Assembly: GCF_004345735.1 (NCBI RefSeq)
Contig: NZ_SLXL01000004.1
Location: 1-64,000 of the forward strand
Length of the DNA: 64,000 nt
From: Rhodovulum adriaticum
Lineage (GTDB): Bacteria; Pseudomonadota; Alphaproteobacteria; Rhodobacterales; Rhodobacteraceae
Direction of reading: 5' to 3'
The notes below the pieces were generated by a model, which worked only from the letters and a program-made list of their open reading frames with translations, was not told the DNA's origin and ran no database searches. The stretch's first letter is position 1; each line of letters starts with the position of its first letter. The translations under genes were made by a program, and so were the position numbers. This document shows, piece by piece, positions 25,559 to 35,738 of this stretch.

Positions 25559-26575
25559 TCAGCCCGGCTTGCGGCCAGTGGCCAGCATCGTCATCTCGGG
25601 GATCATTTCGGTGACCTCCACGCTTTCCAGCCCCGCGTCTTGCAGGGCGTCGCGCAGCCAGGCCTCGTCCAGGGAACGGGCGCGCGGCGTAAAGGCGGTG
25701 TGTTGCAACTGCCAGAGCGCGGCCAGTTTCGGGCCGGTCCGGTCGGCCTTGACGACGAAATCGTGGATCATCAGCCGCCCTCCGGGCGCCAGATGTGCGA
25801 CCGCGCGGGCGATCAGGCCCTCGTGGGTTTCACCGGGAACGCCTGAAAACAGGTAGGACATCAGGATGCTGTCCTGTCCGGTGGGCCAGTCAGCCTCCAG
25901 CGCGTTTCCCTCGACATAGACGATCCGGTCCGACAGGCCCGCCTGCGCGATGTAGTCCCGCCCCAGTGCCGCGACGTTAGGAAAATCGACGATGGTGGCG
26001 GTCATCTCGGGGCATGCCTGACACAGCGTGATGGCAAAGGCGCCGGTGCCGCCGCCCACATCCAGCAGCGTCCGCACCCCGGACAGGTCGACCCGTTTCA
26101 GCAATTGCCGCGCCGGCCCCAAGGACCCGGCATGCTGCGAGGCCGAGTAAAGCCGGGCCTCTTCGGGGTCGGAGAACCATTCCGCATAAGAGGCCGTGGC
26201 CTCGGGCGGCAGGCGGCCGGTCAGCGCGTCGTCGATCTGGTCCAGCAGCCCGTACATCTGTTGGCCGACCTGCAGCCGCAGATAATCGCCGAAATCGTAT
26301 TTCGCCCCCTTCACCAGAAACGCCTCTGCCGCGGGGGAATTGGCGAACCGCCCGTCCTGCGCAACCACCAGGCCCATTCCCGCCAGGGCGGTCAGTAGCG
26401 TTTCGGCCCGGTCGGCATCCAGGGGCGCGTGGGTCGCCAGTTCTGCCGGGGTAAGCGCCCCCTGCTGCGACAGCGTGGTGAAAACCCCTGCCCCAAGCGC
26501 CGCGAAAAGCGCTTTGGAGCCCATGAAACCGAAGGCGATGTCGGAAATCTGGTCGGCGGTGGTCAGCGGATGCAT
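25559..26575 (-). CDS. SAM-dependent small-molecule methyltransferase (Methyltransf_2 type)
   Basis: A 338-residue class I methyltransferase of the acetylserotonin/plant-type O-methyltransferase fold. The N-terminal winged-helix dimerisation domain covers about 10-95 ([19 protein letters not shown]). The SAM-binding motif I is [13 protein letters not shown], followed by a conserved acidic region (TIVDFPNV) and [13 protein letters not shown]. CrtF-like and other natural-product enzymes share this fold. So does DsyB, the methylthiohydroxybutyrate S-methyltransferase of DMSP synthesis in marine Rhodobacterales, which is a serious candidate here but cannot be confirmed by eye. It follows sufS by about 95 bp on the same strand. 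Confidence 0.78.
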   Translation of the reverse strand: MHPLTTADQISDIAFGFMGSKALFAALGAGVFTTLSQQGALTPAELATHAPLDADRAETLLTALAGMGLVVAQDGRFANSPAAEAFLVKGAKYDFGDYLRLQVGQQMYGLLDQIDDALTGRLPPEATASYAEWFSDPEEARLYSASQHAGSLGPARQLLKRVDLSGVRTLLDVGGGTGAFAITLCQACPEMTATIVDFPNVAALGRDYIAQAGLSDRIVYVEGNALEADWPTGQDSILMSYLFSGVPGETHEGLIARAVAHLAPGGRLMIHDFVVKADRTGPKLAALWQLQHTAFTPRARSLDEAWLRDALQDAGLESVEVTEMIPEMTMLATGRKPG

Positions 26576-26670
26576 GCAGGGCCTCTTTGCTGGTCCGGGT
26601 CACCCCGTCCTAGCAAAGGGCACGGCGAAAGGCCAGAAAACGACGCGAGATGTCGCTTTCGGTGCGGCCC

Positions 26671-27891
26671 TCAGGCGAACAGGTCGTGGCACAGTTCCAG
26701 CGCCTCGACCAGTTTGTCCGCCTCTTCGCGGGTGTTGTACATCGCGAAAGAGGCGCGGCAGGTCGCCGATACCCCCAGATGCGCCATAAGGGGCCCGGCG
26801 CAATGCTGGCCTGCGCGCACCGCCACGCCCTTCTTGTCCAGTACGGTGGAAATGTCATGGGCGTGGGCCGGCCCCTCCAGCGTGAAGGAGAAGATCGCGC
26901 CGCGGTGGTCGGCCTGGCCCTGTACCTGCAGCCAGTTCAGCCCCGACAGGCGCTGCATCGCATAGGCGGTCAGGTCGCGTTCGTGCGCGGCGATGGCCTG
27001 CATCCCGATGCCCATCATGTAGTCCAGCGCCACGCCCAGCCCGATCTGCTGAACGATACCCGGCGTGCCGGCCTCGAACTTCATGGGCGGGTCGTTGTAG
27101 ATCACGCGGTCGCGGTGCACCTCGCGGATCATGTCGCCGCCACCGATGAAGGGGCGCATTTCCGCCTGCCGCTCCTTGCGGATATAGATCCCGCCGGACC
27201 CGGAGGGGCCATAGAGCTTGTGCCCGGTGATAGCGTAGAAATCCGCGCCGATCTCTTCCATGTTCAGGGGCATGTGCACCGCGGCCTGGCTGCCATCGAC
27301 TAGCACGGGAACGCCCTTGTCATGCGCCCCTTTCACGATGGCGGACACGTCTACCACCGTTCCCAGCACGTTGGACATATGCGTGACGGCAACCAGTTTC
27401 GTCTTTGGCCCGATCGCGTCGATCACCGCCTGGGGATCCAGGTTGCCCTTGGCATCCACATCCACCCATTTTAGCACCACTCCCTGACGTTCGCGCAGGA
27501 AATGCCAGGGCACGATATTGGCGTGGTGTTCCATCACCGACAGGACGATCTCGTCGCCCGCTTCCAGCCGCGGGGCGGCCCAGCCGTAGGACACCAGGTT
27601 GATCCCCTCTGTCGCGCCAGAGGTAAAGACGATTTCATTCTCGTCCCGCGCGCCCAGGAACCGGGCAATGGTGCCGCGCACGGCCTCATACTTCTCGGTC
27701 GCGATGTTCGAAAGGGTGTGCAAACCCCTGTGAACATTTGCATATTCATCGGCATAGGCGCGGGTGATCGCGTCGATCACCACCTGCGGTTTCTGCGCCG
27801 AGGCACCATTGTCCAGATAGACCAGGGGTTTGCCGTTCACCTCACGACCGAGAATGGGAAAATCGGCCCGGATCGCGTCCACGTCAAACAT
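26671..27891 (-). CDS. sufS: Cysteine desulfurase SufS
   Basis: A 406-residue PLP enzyme that removes sulfur from cysteine for Fe-S cluster assembly. Visible features are FTSGATEGINLV, MEHHANIVPW, the PLP lysine in AITGHKLYGP, and the active-site cysteine segment AVRAGQHCAGPLM, typical of group II (SufS) desulfurases. It overlaps the upstream YIP1-like gene by eight bases and is the last recognisable Fe-S gene of the operon. No sufE is found in the window. Confidence 0.93.
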   Translation of the reverse strand: MFDVDAIRADFPILGREVNGKPLVYLDNGASAQKPQVVIDAITRAYADEYANVHRGLHTLSNIATEKYEAVRGTIARFLGARDENEIVFTSGATEGINLVSYGWAAPRLEAGDEIVLSVMEHHANIVPWHFLRERQGVVLKWVDVDAKGNLDPQAVIDAIGPKTKLVAVTHMSNVLGTVVDVSAIVKGAHDKGVPVLVDGSQAAVHMPLNMEEIGADFYAITGHKLYGPSGSGGIYIRKERQAEMRPFIGGGDMIREVHRDRVIYNDPPMKFEAGTPGIVQQIGLGVALDYMMGIGMQAIAAHERDLTAYAMQRLSGLNWLQVQGQADHRGAIFSFTLEGPAHAHDISTVLDKKGVAVRAGQHCAGPLMAHLGVSATCRASFAMYNTREEADKLVEALELCHDLFA

Positions 27892-28486
27892 CGGGAAGGG
27901 CTCCTTGCAGGGTGATGCCCAGCAGCGACATCAGAATGCTGACGGCAAAGACGATTGCGACCATCGACACTAGGATGCCGAAGAAGGTTCCCACCGCGGA
28001 GGTGAACCCATGCAGAACCGTCACGAAATTGCTGAGAAGCCAAAAGAAAAGGCCGATCCCCAGCACGCCGATCAACCCCGCCACCGGGGGCAGAACAAGC
28101 AGGAAAACCGTCTGCGCGACCTGCAGCAGCGTCATAATGAACTGCAGCCAGACGGTCAGCGCCAGCGCGCCGGCGAAATCGCCCTTGCCGCCCATGGCGC
28201 GGCCAATGAAATGGATCGCATAGACCGTCACGACCAGCAATCCGCCCTGCACGACCGCCGTGAACATCGGGTTGGCGGCAAAGACCGGCACCAGCGGATC
28301 GACCGGCGCAGGCACCAGCAATTCACCCAGCGAGGTCAGCAGAACGCTGACGACGACCACCAGCACCAGCGCCTGCCACAGCAGACCCTCTGGAACACGC
28401 AGCGACAGCACGCGGCGCGCCCCCTCGCGGGGGTCGCGCACCGTTTGGCTGGCAAGCTGAAGGAACGGGGTCAGGCTGGCGCTCAT
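27884..28486 (-). CDS. YIP1-family membrane protein inside the suf operon
   Basis: A 200-residue polytopic protein with about five hydrophobic segments and the N-terminal segment LASQTVRDPREGARRVLS, typical of bacterial YIP1-domain proteins. I choose the ATG at 28486; longer readings run into the neighbouring membrane gene in another frame. It overlaps sufS by eight bases. Its function and any link to Fe-S assembly are unknown, but it is translationally embedded in the operon. Confidence 0.75.
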   Translation of the reverse strand: MSASLTPFLQLASQTVRDPREGARRVLSLRVPEGLLWQALVLVVVVSVLLTSLGELLVPAPVDPLVPVFAANPMFTAVVQGGLLVVTVYAIHFIGRAMGGKGDFAGALALTVWLQFIMTLLQVAQTVFLLVLPPVAGLIGVLGIGLFFWLLSNFVTVLHGFTSAVGTFFGILVSMVAIVFAVSILMSLLGITLQGALPDV

Positions 28487-28509
28487 CGGATGTTCTCTCT
28501 TGGGCGGGA

Positions 28510-29001
28510 TCAGGTACGGCCGAGCCCTTCGGCCTCGGCCAGAGACAACAACCAGATCGCGAGGAACGCAACCCAAACAAGGACGCCGACCAGGTTCAAC
28601 GCGGCCCCTGCCCCCAGAAACCCGGCAACCAGCCCATGCAGCAGCCCCAGCGGCGCCGTGCACAAAAGCGCCCAGAACAGCGCGAGGCGCGCCCCGAACC
28701 AGCTCCCGGTGCCGCCGACCATCCGCGCGAACAAATGGCTGAAGGCCGCCAGCCCGTAAAAGAACAGCGGCATCAGGAACAGCCAGACGAACAGGGCGGA
28801 GCCCAGCAACGCCTGCAGCGGAATGCTGTCGTCGAAATGCGCCTGCCGTACCAGCCGGGGCCACTGCGCCACAAAGATCAGCGCGCAGGCCAGCATGACA
28901 AAGACGATGGCCCGATCCTCGCGCGGGCCGCCAGCCAACAAACGGCGGATCGTGACGCGCGGGGCACGCCACGTCGCCACGATATCAAGGGTCAGGGACA
29001 T
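28510..29001 (-). CDS. Second YIP1-like membrane protein
   Basis: A 163-residue protein with about four membrane helices starting MSLTLDIVATWRAPR. It has the PR.TIRRLLAGGPRED segment seen at the start of YIP1-type proteins. It begins two bases after the sufD stop and is followed by the 200-residue YIP1-family protein. The two may be related partners. No catalytic motif is visible. Confidence 0.7.
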   Translation of the reverse strand: MSLTLDIVATWRAPRVTIRRLLAGGPREDRAIVFVMLACALIFVAQWPRLVRQAHFDDSIPLQALLGSALFVWLFLMPLFFYGLAAFSHLFARMVGGTGSWFGARLALFWALLCTAPLGLLHGLVAGFLGAGAALNLVGVLVWVAFLAIWLLSLAEAEGLGRT

Positions 29002-29003
29002 CG

Positions 29004-30289
29004 CTACCCCCGGTGCCGCGACAGCCAGCGGCTCAGGCGTTCGACGATCTCTTCGCGGATCTCTGCGGACTCGATCTCTTCGATGGCCTCGGCCAGGAAG
29101 GACAGCACCATCAGATCCACCGCCTCGGACTTGGGCACCCCGCGCGAGCGCAGGTAGAACAGCGCCGTTTCGTCGATCGCCCCCGAGGTCGAGCCGTGCG
29201 AACAGGCCACATCATCGGCGTAGATTTCCAGTTCGGGCTTGGCCAGAAACTGGCTGTCGTCGTCCAGCAGCAGCGATTGCGATATCTGATAGCCGTCGGT
29301 TTTCTGCGCGCCGGGCTGGACCAGGATCTTGCCCTGGAAAACCCCGGTCGCGCCGTTCTTCAGAACCTTTTTGAAGACCTGGCGGCTTTCGCAATTCTCG
29401 GCATCGTGGGTGATGAACACGGTATCGTCGTGCAGAAAATCTCCGTCACCCAGGCAGGCACCGGCCACATGGGCCACGCCGTTGTCGCCGGTCATGTCGA
29501 TGATGCACTCGTTGCGGGTCAGCGCGCCGTTCACGGTCATGGTAAAGGACTTGAACAGGCTTTCAGCACCCAGCCGGGCAAAGATATGCGTAACCGCGCG
29601 GCGGTCGTGATCGCGACCTTGGGCACGGACATGGTGGAACGCACCGCCATCGGCGACATCCACCTCCATCACCTTGTTGAACCGCGCCGCCGCCGGTCCG
29701 TTTTCCAGAACGGTCAGATCGGCGCCGGATTCCACCTTGATAACATGATGCAGAATCGCATCCGAAGTCTCTGATTCATGGAAATAAACCAGGTTTACCG
29801 GCTTTTCGGCCTTGCCCGTTGCGCGGATCAGGACACCATCGGTGGCATAGGCCGTGTTCAGCGCGGCCAGGGGGCGTTCCACCGGCTCGTGGCCCTGGGC
29901 CTCCAGTGTGCCGTAGAGATCGGCCGCCCAATGGATATCCTGTTCCTGCGCCTCGGCCAGGCGTGTGATCTCGACCCCGGCTAGCGCCGGGTCGTCGGAC
30001 GCGGCCGCATCGAACACCCCATCGACGAACACCAGGCGCACCCGGTCCATCTGGTCGAACACCTGCGTCTTTTGCCGGGCGTGATGGGTCGAGGGCACGG
30101 GATCGGCCGCAACCAGATCTGCCGGATTGGTAAAGCGCCAGTATTCATCCCGGCGCCCGGGCAGGCCCATCGTTTCCACCCGCGCCAGCGCGGCGGCGCG
30201 GGGCAGCGCGCTCCAGCCCGGCGCCTCGGGCATGGACAGGCGCGCCAGCCGGTCCTCGGTCGCGGTCAGCTTTGCTTGCGGCAGCGCCA

Positions 30290-30290
<1 letters not shown>
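29004..30290 (-). CDS. sufD: Fe-S cluster assembly protein SufD
   Basis: A 428-residue component of the SufBCD scaffold. The beta-helix core includes GDNGVAHVAGACLGDGDF and FQGKILVQPGAQKTDGYQ (in pieces), and the C-terminal half has DDVACSHGSTSGAIDE and FYLRSRGVPKSEA, the conserved SufB/SufD signature. Its start overlaps the sufC stop by one base, so translation is coupled. Confidence 0.93.
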
Positions 30291-31045
<755 letters not shown>

Positions 31046-31055
31046 GTTCTTTTCC

Positions 31056-31367
31056 TTACGTAATCGTGACGGCCGTGCCCGAGGCCGACACCATCAGCAT
31101 GTTGTTGATGACTTCGTAATCCAGATCGACGCCGACCACTGCATTGCCGCCCATGGCCTGGGCGCGGCTTTCCAGTTCGCCCAAGGCGGTTTGGCGCGCC
31201 TCCATCAAGGAGCTTTCATAGGCACTGGACCGCCCGCCGATGATGTCGGTGATCCCGGCGAAGATGTCGCGGAACACATTGGCGCCAAGGATGGCCTCGC
31301 CCACGACGACGCCGTGATAGGCGGTGATGGTCTTGCCCTCGATGCTGGGGGTGGTGGTCACGATCAT
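31056..31367 (-). CDS. YbjQ/UPF0145-family protein
   Basis: A 103-residue protein of the YbjQ-like (heavy-metal-binding-domain annotated) family, with [11 protein letters not shown] at the start, [15 protein letters not shown], and [21 protein letters not shown]. Family members form homopentamers of unknown role. It sits between sufB and sufC in the Fe-S operon, which suggests but does not prove an accessory role. The ATG at 31367 gives the normal family length. Confidence 0.85.
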   Translation of the reverse strand: MIVTTTPSIEGKTITAYHGVVVGEAILGANVFRDIFAGITDIIGGRSSAYESSLMEARQTALGELESRAQAMGGNAVVGVDLDYEVINNMLMVSASGTAVTIT

Positions 31368-31395
31368 GGTCTGTTTCTCCCAGGGGTTCATGGCC

Positions 31396-32934
31396 TCAGC
31401 CCACCGAGCCTTCCAGGCTGATGGCAACCAGTTGCTGCGCCTCCATGGCGAATTCCATCGGCAGGGCCTGCAGCACCTCTTTGCAGAAGCCGTTGACGAC
31501 CAGGGCCACGGCCTCTTCCTCGTCCATGCCGCGCGAACGGCAGTAGAACAGCTGGTCGTCATCCACCTTGGACGTGGTCGCCTCATGCTCCACGCGGGAG
31601 GAGTTGTTGCGCACCTCGATATAGGGAACGGTGTGCGCCCCGCACTTGTCGCCAATCAGCAGGCTGTCGCACTGGGTGTAGTTGCGGCTGTTCTTGGCCT
31701 TGGGGTGCATGCTGACCAGACCGCGATAGGTGTTCTGGGCCTGGCCCGCGCTGATCCCCTTGGACACGATGCGCGAGCGGGTGTTCTTGCCCAGATGCAC
31801 CATCTTGGTGCCGGTATCGGCCTGCTGCCAGTTGTTGGTGATGGCGATGGAATAGAATTCGCCCTGGCTGTCATCGCCCCGCAGGATGCAGGACGGGTAT
31901 TTCCACGTCACCGCCGAGCCAGTTTCAACCTGCGTCCACATCACCTTGGACCGCGGCCCGCGGCAATCGGCACGCTTGGTGACGAAATTATAGATGCCGC
32001 CGCGCCCCTCTTCGTCGCCGGGGAACCAGTTCTGCACGGTGGAATATTTCACCTCGGCATCGTCCAGCACGACTATTTCCACCACCGCGGCGTGCAACTG
32101 TGCCTCGTCACGCTGCGGGGCAGTGCAGCCCTCCAGATAGCTGACATAGGCCTCTTTATCCGCGATGATCAGCGTGCGTTCGAACTGGCCGGTGTTTTCC
32201 GCGTTGATGCGGAAATAGGTGGACAGTTCCATCGGACAGCGCACCCCCGGCGGCACGTAGACGAAAGAGCCGTCAGAGAATACCGCAGAGTTCAGCGTCG
32301 CATAGAAATTGTCCGTCTGCGGCACGACCGAGCCGAGGTATTTCTTGACCAGTTCGGGATGCTTCTGGATCGCCTCGGAGATCGAGCAGAAGATGACGCC
32401 GGCAGACTCCAGCTCCTTCTGGAAGGTGGTGCCGACGCTGACCGAGTCGAACACCGCGTCCACGGCAACCTTGCGGCCCTCGGCGGGGGCCTCTTCCGCC
32501 CCCTCGACCCCGGCCAGGATCATCTGCTCTTTCAGCGGGATTCCCAGTTTCTGATAGGTTTCCAACAGCTTGGGGTCGACCTCGTCCAGCGACTTGGGCT
32601 TTTCCTCCATGCTCTTGGGGCGGGCATAGTAATACTGTTTTTGGAAGTCGATTTCCGGGTACTCGACCATCGCCCAGTCGGGCTCTTCCATCTGCTGCCA
32701 GCGGCGGAACGCCTCCAGCCGCCAGTCGGTCATCCACTCGGGTTCGTTGTTCTTGGCCGAGATCAGGCGCACGATATCTTCGGTCAGCCCCATCGGGGCG
32801 TATTCCATCTCGATCTCGGTTTCCCAGCCGTATTTATACTTTCCGGCCATGGACTGGACGGTTTCGACCGTTTCCCGGTCGACGCCCTCGCGGATCTCGC
32901 TGTCCTTCACATCGGCCTTGTCGAACGCCGCCAT
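31396..32934 (-). CDS. sufB: Fe-S cluster assembly protein SufB
   Basis: A 512-residue scaffold subunit on which Suf clusters are built. The N-terminus has [10 protein letters not shown] and the [16 protein letters not shown] segment. The core includes [24 protein letters not shown] and [17 protein letters not shown], hallmarks of SufB rather than SufD. It follows a cysteine desulfurase and precedes the YbjQ-like gene and sufC. Confidence 0.95.
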   Translation of the reverse strand: MAAFDKADVKDSEIREGVDRETVETVQSMAGKYKYGWETEIEMEYAPMGLTEDIVRLISAKNNEPEWMTDWRLEAFRRWQQMEEPDWAMVEYPEIDFQKQYYYARPKSMEEKPKSLDEVDPKLLETYQKLGIPLKEQMILAGVEGAEEAPAEGRKVAVDAVFDSVSVGTTFQKELESAGVIFCSISEAIQKHPELVKKYLGSVVPQTDNFYATLNSAVFSDGSFVYVPPGVRCPMELSTYFRINAENTGQFERTLIIADKEAYVSYLEGCTAPQRDEAQLHAAVVEIVVLDDAEVKYSTVQNWFPGDEEGRGGIYNFVTKRADCRGPRSKVMWTQVETGSAVTWKYPSCILRGDDSQGEFYSIAITNNWQQADTGTKMVHLGKNTRSRIVSKGISAGQAQNTYRGLVSMHPKAKNSRNYTQCDSLLIGDKCGAHTVPYIEVRNNSSRVEHEATTSKVDDDQLFYCRSRGMDEEEAVALVVNGFCKEVLQALPMEFAMEAQQLVAISLEGSVG

Positions 32935-32974
32935 GTCTTTCGCCTTTCGTTTCCGCCCGCGCAGGGCAAATCAT

Positions 32975-34027
32975 CTATCGGGCCGCCCGGCCCCTGAATT
33001 TCCGCTCCGCCGCCAGCCATCGTTCGGCAAAGCGCATGATCTCTTCCTCGGTCGTGTCGGGCCCGATCGAGACCCGCACCGCCGAGGCCGCCGCCACCGC
33101 ATCCAGGCCCATCGCCCGCAGCACGCGACTTTCGCGCAACTTGCCCGAGGAACAGGCAGACCCCGCCGATATCGCGACCCCGGCCAGGTCCATCTGCATC
33201 ACCTGTGTCTCACCCTTCCAGCCCGGGGTGACGAAGCACGAGGTGTTGGGCAACCTATGCGCGCCTTTCCCGACAAAAATAGTATTATTAGCGCCAGCCT
33301 CAATGGTATTTTCTAGAATATTTCTAAGTTGCGCAACTTTTGACCACTTTCCAGCGGCAAGTTCCTTTGCGGTAGCCTCTGCTGCAGCGCCAAAGCCCGC
33401 GATTCCCACAATGTTCTCTGTTCCGGCCCGGCGCCCCATCTCTTGCCCGCCACCGCGAATCTGCGCCGGCAGGTCGATTCCACGCCGCAGCACAAGCGCG
33501 CCGATCCCCTTGGGGCCGCCCAGTTTGTGCGCCGAGATCAGCGCCATCTCCGCCCCCAGCCAGTTGAAGGCGACCGGCAGCTTGCCGAACCCCTGGGTCA
33601 TGTCGCAGACTGCCAATCCCTCGGGAATGTCCTGGATGACGCCGGTTTCGGAATTGGCCAATTGCAACGCGCTCTGCGCCGGATCGGCGACCGAAACGCC
33701 GCCCAGATCGTCCACCGGCAGGCAGGGGTCGACCCAGGCCGCCACCGCGTCATGCTCGATATCGCCGGCCAACAGCCCGCGCCCCGCACAAGCCAGGGCC
33801 GCCGCCTCGCTCGCCCCCGAGGTAAAGACGATTTCCGCCCCTTCGGCCCCAAGCGCCGCCGCCACCTGCGCGCGCGCCTTTTCAACCAGCGCCCGGGCTG
33901 CGCGCCCCTCCGCATGCACGCTGGAGGGATTGCCGACCACGTCCATCGCCGCGGTCATCGCGGCGCGCGCCTCGGGCCGCAGCGGCGCCGTTGCGTTCCA
34001 GTCCAGATAGATGCGCCCCGGCTTCAT
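32975..34027 (-). CDS. Cysteine desulfurase, NifS/IscS type
   Basis: A 350-residue group I cysteine desulfurase. It starts RIYLDWNATAPLRPEA after MKPG, has FTSGASEAAALA and the PLP lysine in ISAHKLGGPKG, and has the mobile active-site loop SAGSACSSGKLRES. It lies directly after iscR and before sufB, the usual Rhodobacterales arrangement with two desulfurases in one operon. A short internal stretch (about 33265-33360) is unusually AT-rich and uses rare codons for this genome (residues around RNILENTIEAGANNTIFV). Confidence 0.92.
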   Translation of the reverse strand: MKPGRIYLDWNATAPLRPEARAAMTAAMDVVGNPSSVHAEGRAARALVEKARAQVAAALGAEGAEIVFTSGASEAAALACAGRGLLAGDIEHDAVAAWVDPCLPVDDLGGVSVADPAQSALQLANSETGVIQDIPEGLAVCDMTQGFGKLPVAFNWLGAEMALISAHKLGGPKGIGALVLRRGIDLPAQIRGGGQEMGRRAGTENIVGIAGFGAAAEATAKELAAGKWSKVAQLRNILENTIEAGANNTIFVGKGAHRLPNTSCFVTPGWKGETQVMQMDLAGVAISAGSACSSGKLRESRVLRAMGLDAVAAASAVRVSIGPDTTEEEIMRFAERWLAAERKFRGRAAR

Positions 34028-34106
34028 CCGTCCACCCCTTCCTGCTTTGGGGGAAAATATCCCGGGGGAATCCGCGGGCCCCGCCCGCGAACGGGGGCAG
34101 CGCCCC

Positions 34107-34568
34107 CTAGCCCTCGTCGACGACCTCGAACAGCGCTGGCACCGCCGGACAGGGCGCCAGCCCGTTCCCGGTCACGTCCGACAGCCGCGCCTGGTGCAGA
34201 AAGACATAGACATGTGCGCTCAGCCCCTCCCACAGGCGATTGGTCAGGGATTGCGCCTTGGTCCCGGATGTCCCGCCCGAGGCCCCCGCCCCGGTATGCA
34301 TCGCGCTGACGGTTTCATCCACCGCACCCAACACCTCGGCCACGCGGATGTCGGCGGGCAGGCGGGCCAGGCGATACCCGCCCCCCGGGCCGCGCACCGA
34401 TTCCACCAGGCCCGCCCGGCGCAGCTTGACGAAAAGCTGTTCCAGGTAGGGCAAAGAGATCTGCTGCCGCCGCGAGATTTCGGCAAGCGACACCAGTTCC
34501 TCCGGCGGTTGCAGGGCGAGGTCCACCAGCGCGACCATCGCGTAGCGCCCCTTAGTGCTGAGTTTCAT
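34107..34568 (-). CDS. iscR: Rrf2-family regulator IscR, cysteine-poor type
   Basis: A 153-residue Rrf2 winged-helix regulator and first gene of the Fe-S operon. The DNA-binding half contains KLSTKGRYAMVALVDLA and RGPGGGYRLAR. Classical IscR binds a [2Fe-2S] cluster with three cysteines near residues 92-104. Here that region (MHTGAGASGGTSGTKAQ) has none, and the only cysteine in the whole protein is Cys140. Rhodobacter sphaeroides IscR is likewise known to carry a single cysteine and an unusual cluster ligation. It probably represses its own operon. The 147-bp divergent gap to the hydrolase gene holds its promoter. Confidence 0.9.
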   Translation of the reverse strand: MKLSTKGRYAMVALVDLALQPPEELVSLAEISRRQQISLPYLEQLFVKLRRAGLVESVRGPGGGYRLARLPADIRVAEVLGAVDETVSAMHTGAGASGGTSGTKAQSLTNRLWEGLSAHVYVFLHQARLSDVTGNGLAPCPAVPALFEVVDEG

Positions 34569-34715
34569 CGCTGAATTCCGCAAATGGTTGACGGGATGCG
34601 ACCGGGTCATTACCTCGGATACACTCCGGTTGCGGCCCGTCGCCGGCACCGGGTCTCTTATTCAGCCCCGGCGATTCCGTCAAGAATCGCTCGCCCCGCC
34701 AGTGAGAAGACATAT

Positions 34716-35372
34716 ATGCCCGAGGTTATCTTTCCCGGTCCCGACGGCCGCCTCGAAGGTCGCTACCACGCCCATGCCGACCAACGAGATGCGCCGATCG
34801 CCATTATCCTGCATCCCCACCCGCAATTTGGCGGGACGATGAACAACAGGGTCGTCTACAACCTGCACTATGCGTTTCACGGTCTGGGCTTCAATGTGCT
34901 GCGGTTCAATTTCCGCGGCGTCGGCCGCAGCCAGGGGGAATACGATCAGGGCGTGGGCGAACTCAGCGATGCGGCCGCCGCCCTCGATTATCTGCAGTCG
35001 ATGAACCAGAACGCCAAGCATTGCTGGGTTGCCGGCTTTTCCTTCGGCGCCTGGATCGGCATGCAGTTGCTGATGCGGCGGCCCGACATCACCGGCTTTG
35101 TCTCTGTCAGCCCGCCGGCCAACATGTACGACTTTTCCTTCCTTGCCCCCTGCCCCAGTTCGGGCCTGATCATCAACGGCACCGCCGACCGCGTGGCGCC
35201 CCCGGCCGACACCCGGACCCTGGTGGACAAGCTGCACGAGCAGAAGGGCATCACCATCACCCACGAGGAAATCGAGGGCGCCGACCACTTCTTCCAGGAT
35301 CCGCATATGGACCCGATGATCGAGCATGTCTCGACCTACGTGAAGCGGCGCCTGACCGAAGGCACGCGCTAG
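34716..35372 (+). CDS. Alpha/beta hydrolase
   Basis: A 218-residue serine hydrolase. The fold elements are IILHPHPQFGGTMNN, the RFNFRGVGRSQGEY segment, the nucleophile elbow GFSFGAW, INGTADRVAPP for the acidic residue, and a catalytic His in EGADHFF. It belongs to the group often annotated as alpha/beta hydrolase of unknown substrate. The ATG at 34716 follows GTGAGAAGA. A small hypothetical gene starts ten bases downstream. Confidence 0.85.
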   Translation: MPEVIFPGPDGRLEGRYHAHADQRDAPIAIILHPHPQFGGTMNNRVVYNLHYAFHGLGFNVLRFNFRGVGRSQGEYDQGVGELSDAAAALDYLQSMNQNAKHCWVAGFSFGAWIGMQLLMRRPDITGFVSVSPPANMYDFSFLAPCPSSGLIINGTADRVAPPADTRTLVDKLHEQKGITITHEEIEGADHFFQDPHMDPMIEHVSTYVKRRLTEGTR

Positions 35373-35381
35373 GGGGCGGCG

Positions 35382-35621
35382 ATGGGCGTCCTTGAAGACC
35401 TGGCCGACGATCTGGCCCAAGACACGCTGGCGGCGGTCGAGGAGACCGGCGACGAAAAGCTGATAAAGGCCGTCGCCGATGCAATCGGCGCGTCCTCTCC
35501 CACTACGCAAGAGGCATTCCTGACCGCCGTGCGCATTCGTACCGCCGCCGCACGTGGGCGCAAGACGCTGGAGGATCGGCTGGCCCGCGCCCGGCAGGGC
35601 AACGCCCCGGCGCAGGGATAA
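35382..35621 (+). CDS. Small hypothetical helical protein
   Basis: A 79-residue, charged, alpha-helical protein (MGVLEDLADDLAQDTLAAVE) with a basic C-terminal half and no membrane segment or cysteine. It starts nine bases after the hydrolase stop and is probably its operon partner. I do not recognise a family. Confidence 0.65.
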   Translation: MGVLEDLADDLAQDTLAAVEETGDEKLIKAVADAIGASSPTTQEAFLTAVRIRTAAARGRKTLEDRLARARQGNAPAQG

Positions 35622-35738
35622 GCCGACCACCGGGCGGGCTTCCATGGTATGCCTTTGCATACCATCTTCCCCCCTGCCCCGCTTTACGCTATCACGCGGA
35701 TCAAACCGCGATTCACGCGCCATAACGAGGGGCTGCCC

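Noticed and set aside
31324-32997. 557-codon plus-strand frame opposite sufB
   Set aside because: It is His/Arg/Val-rich shadow sequence over an unmistakable sufB; no domain or start signal supports it.
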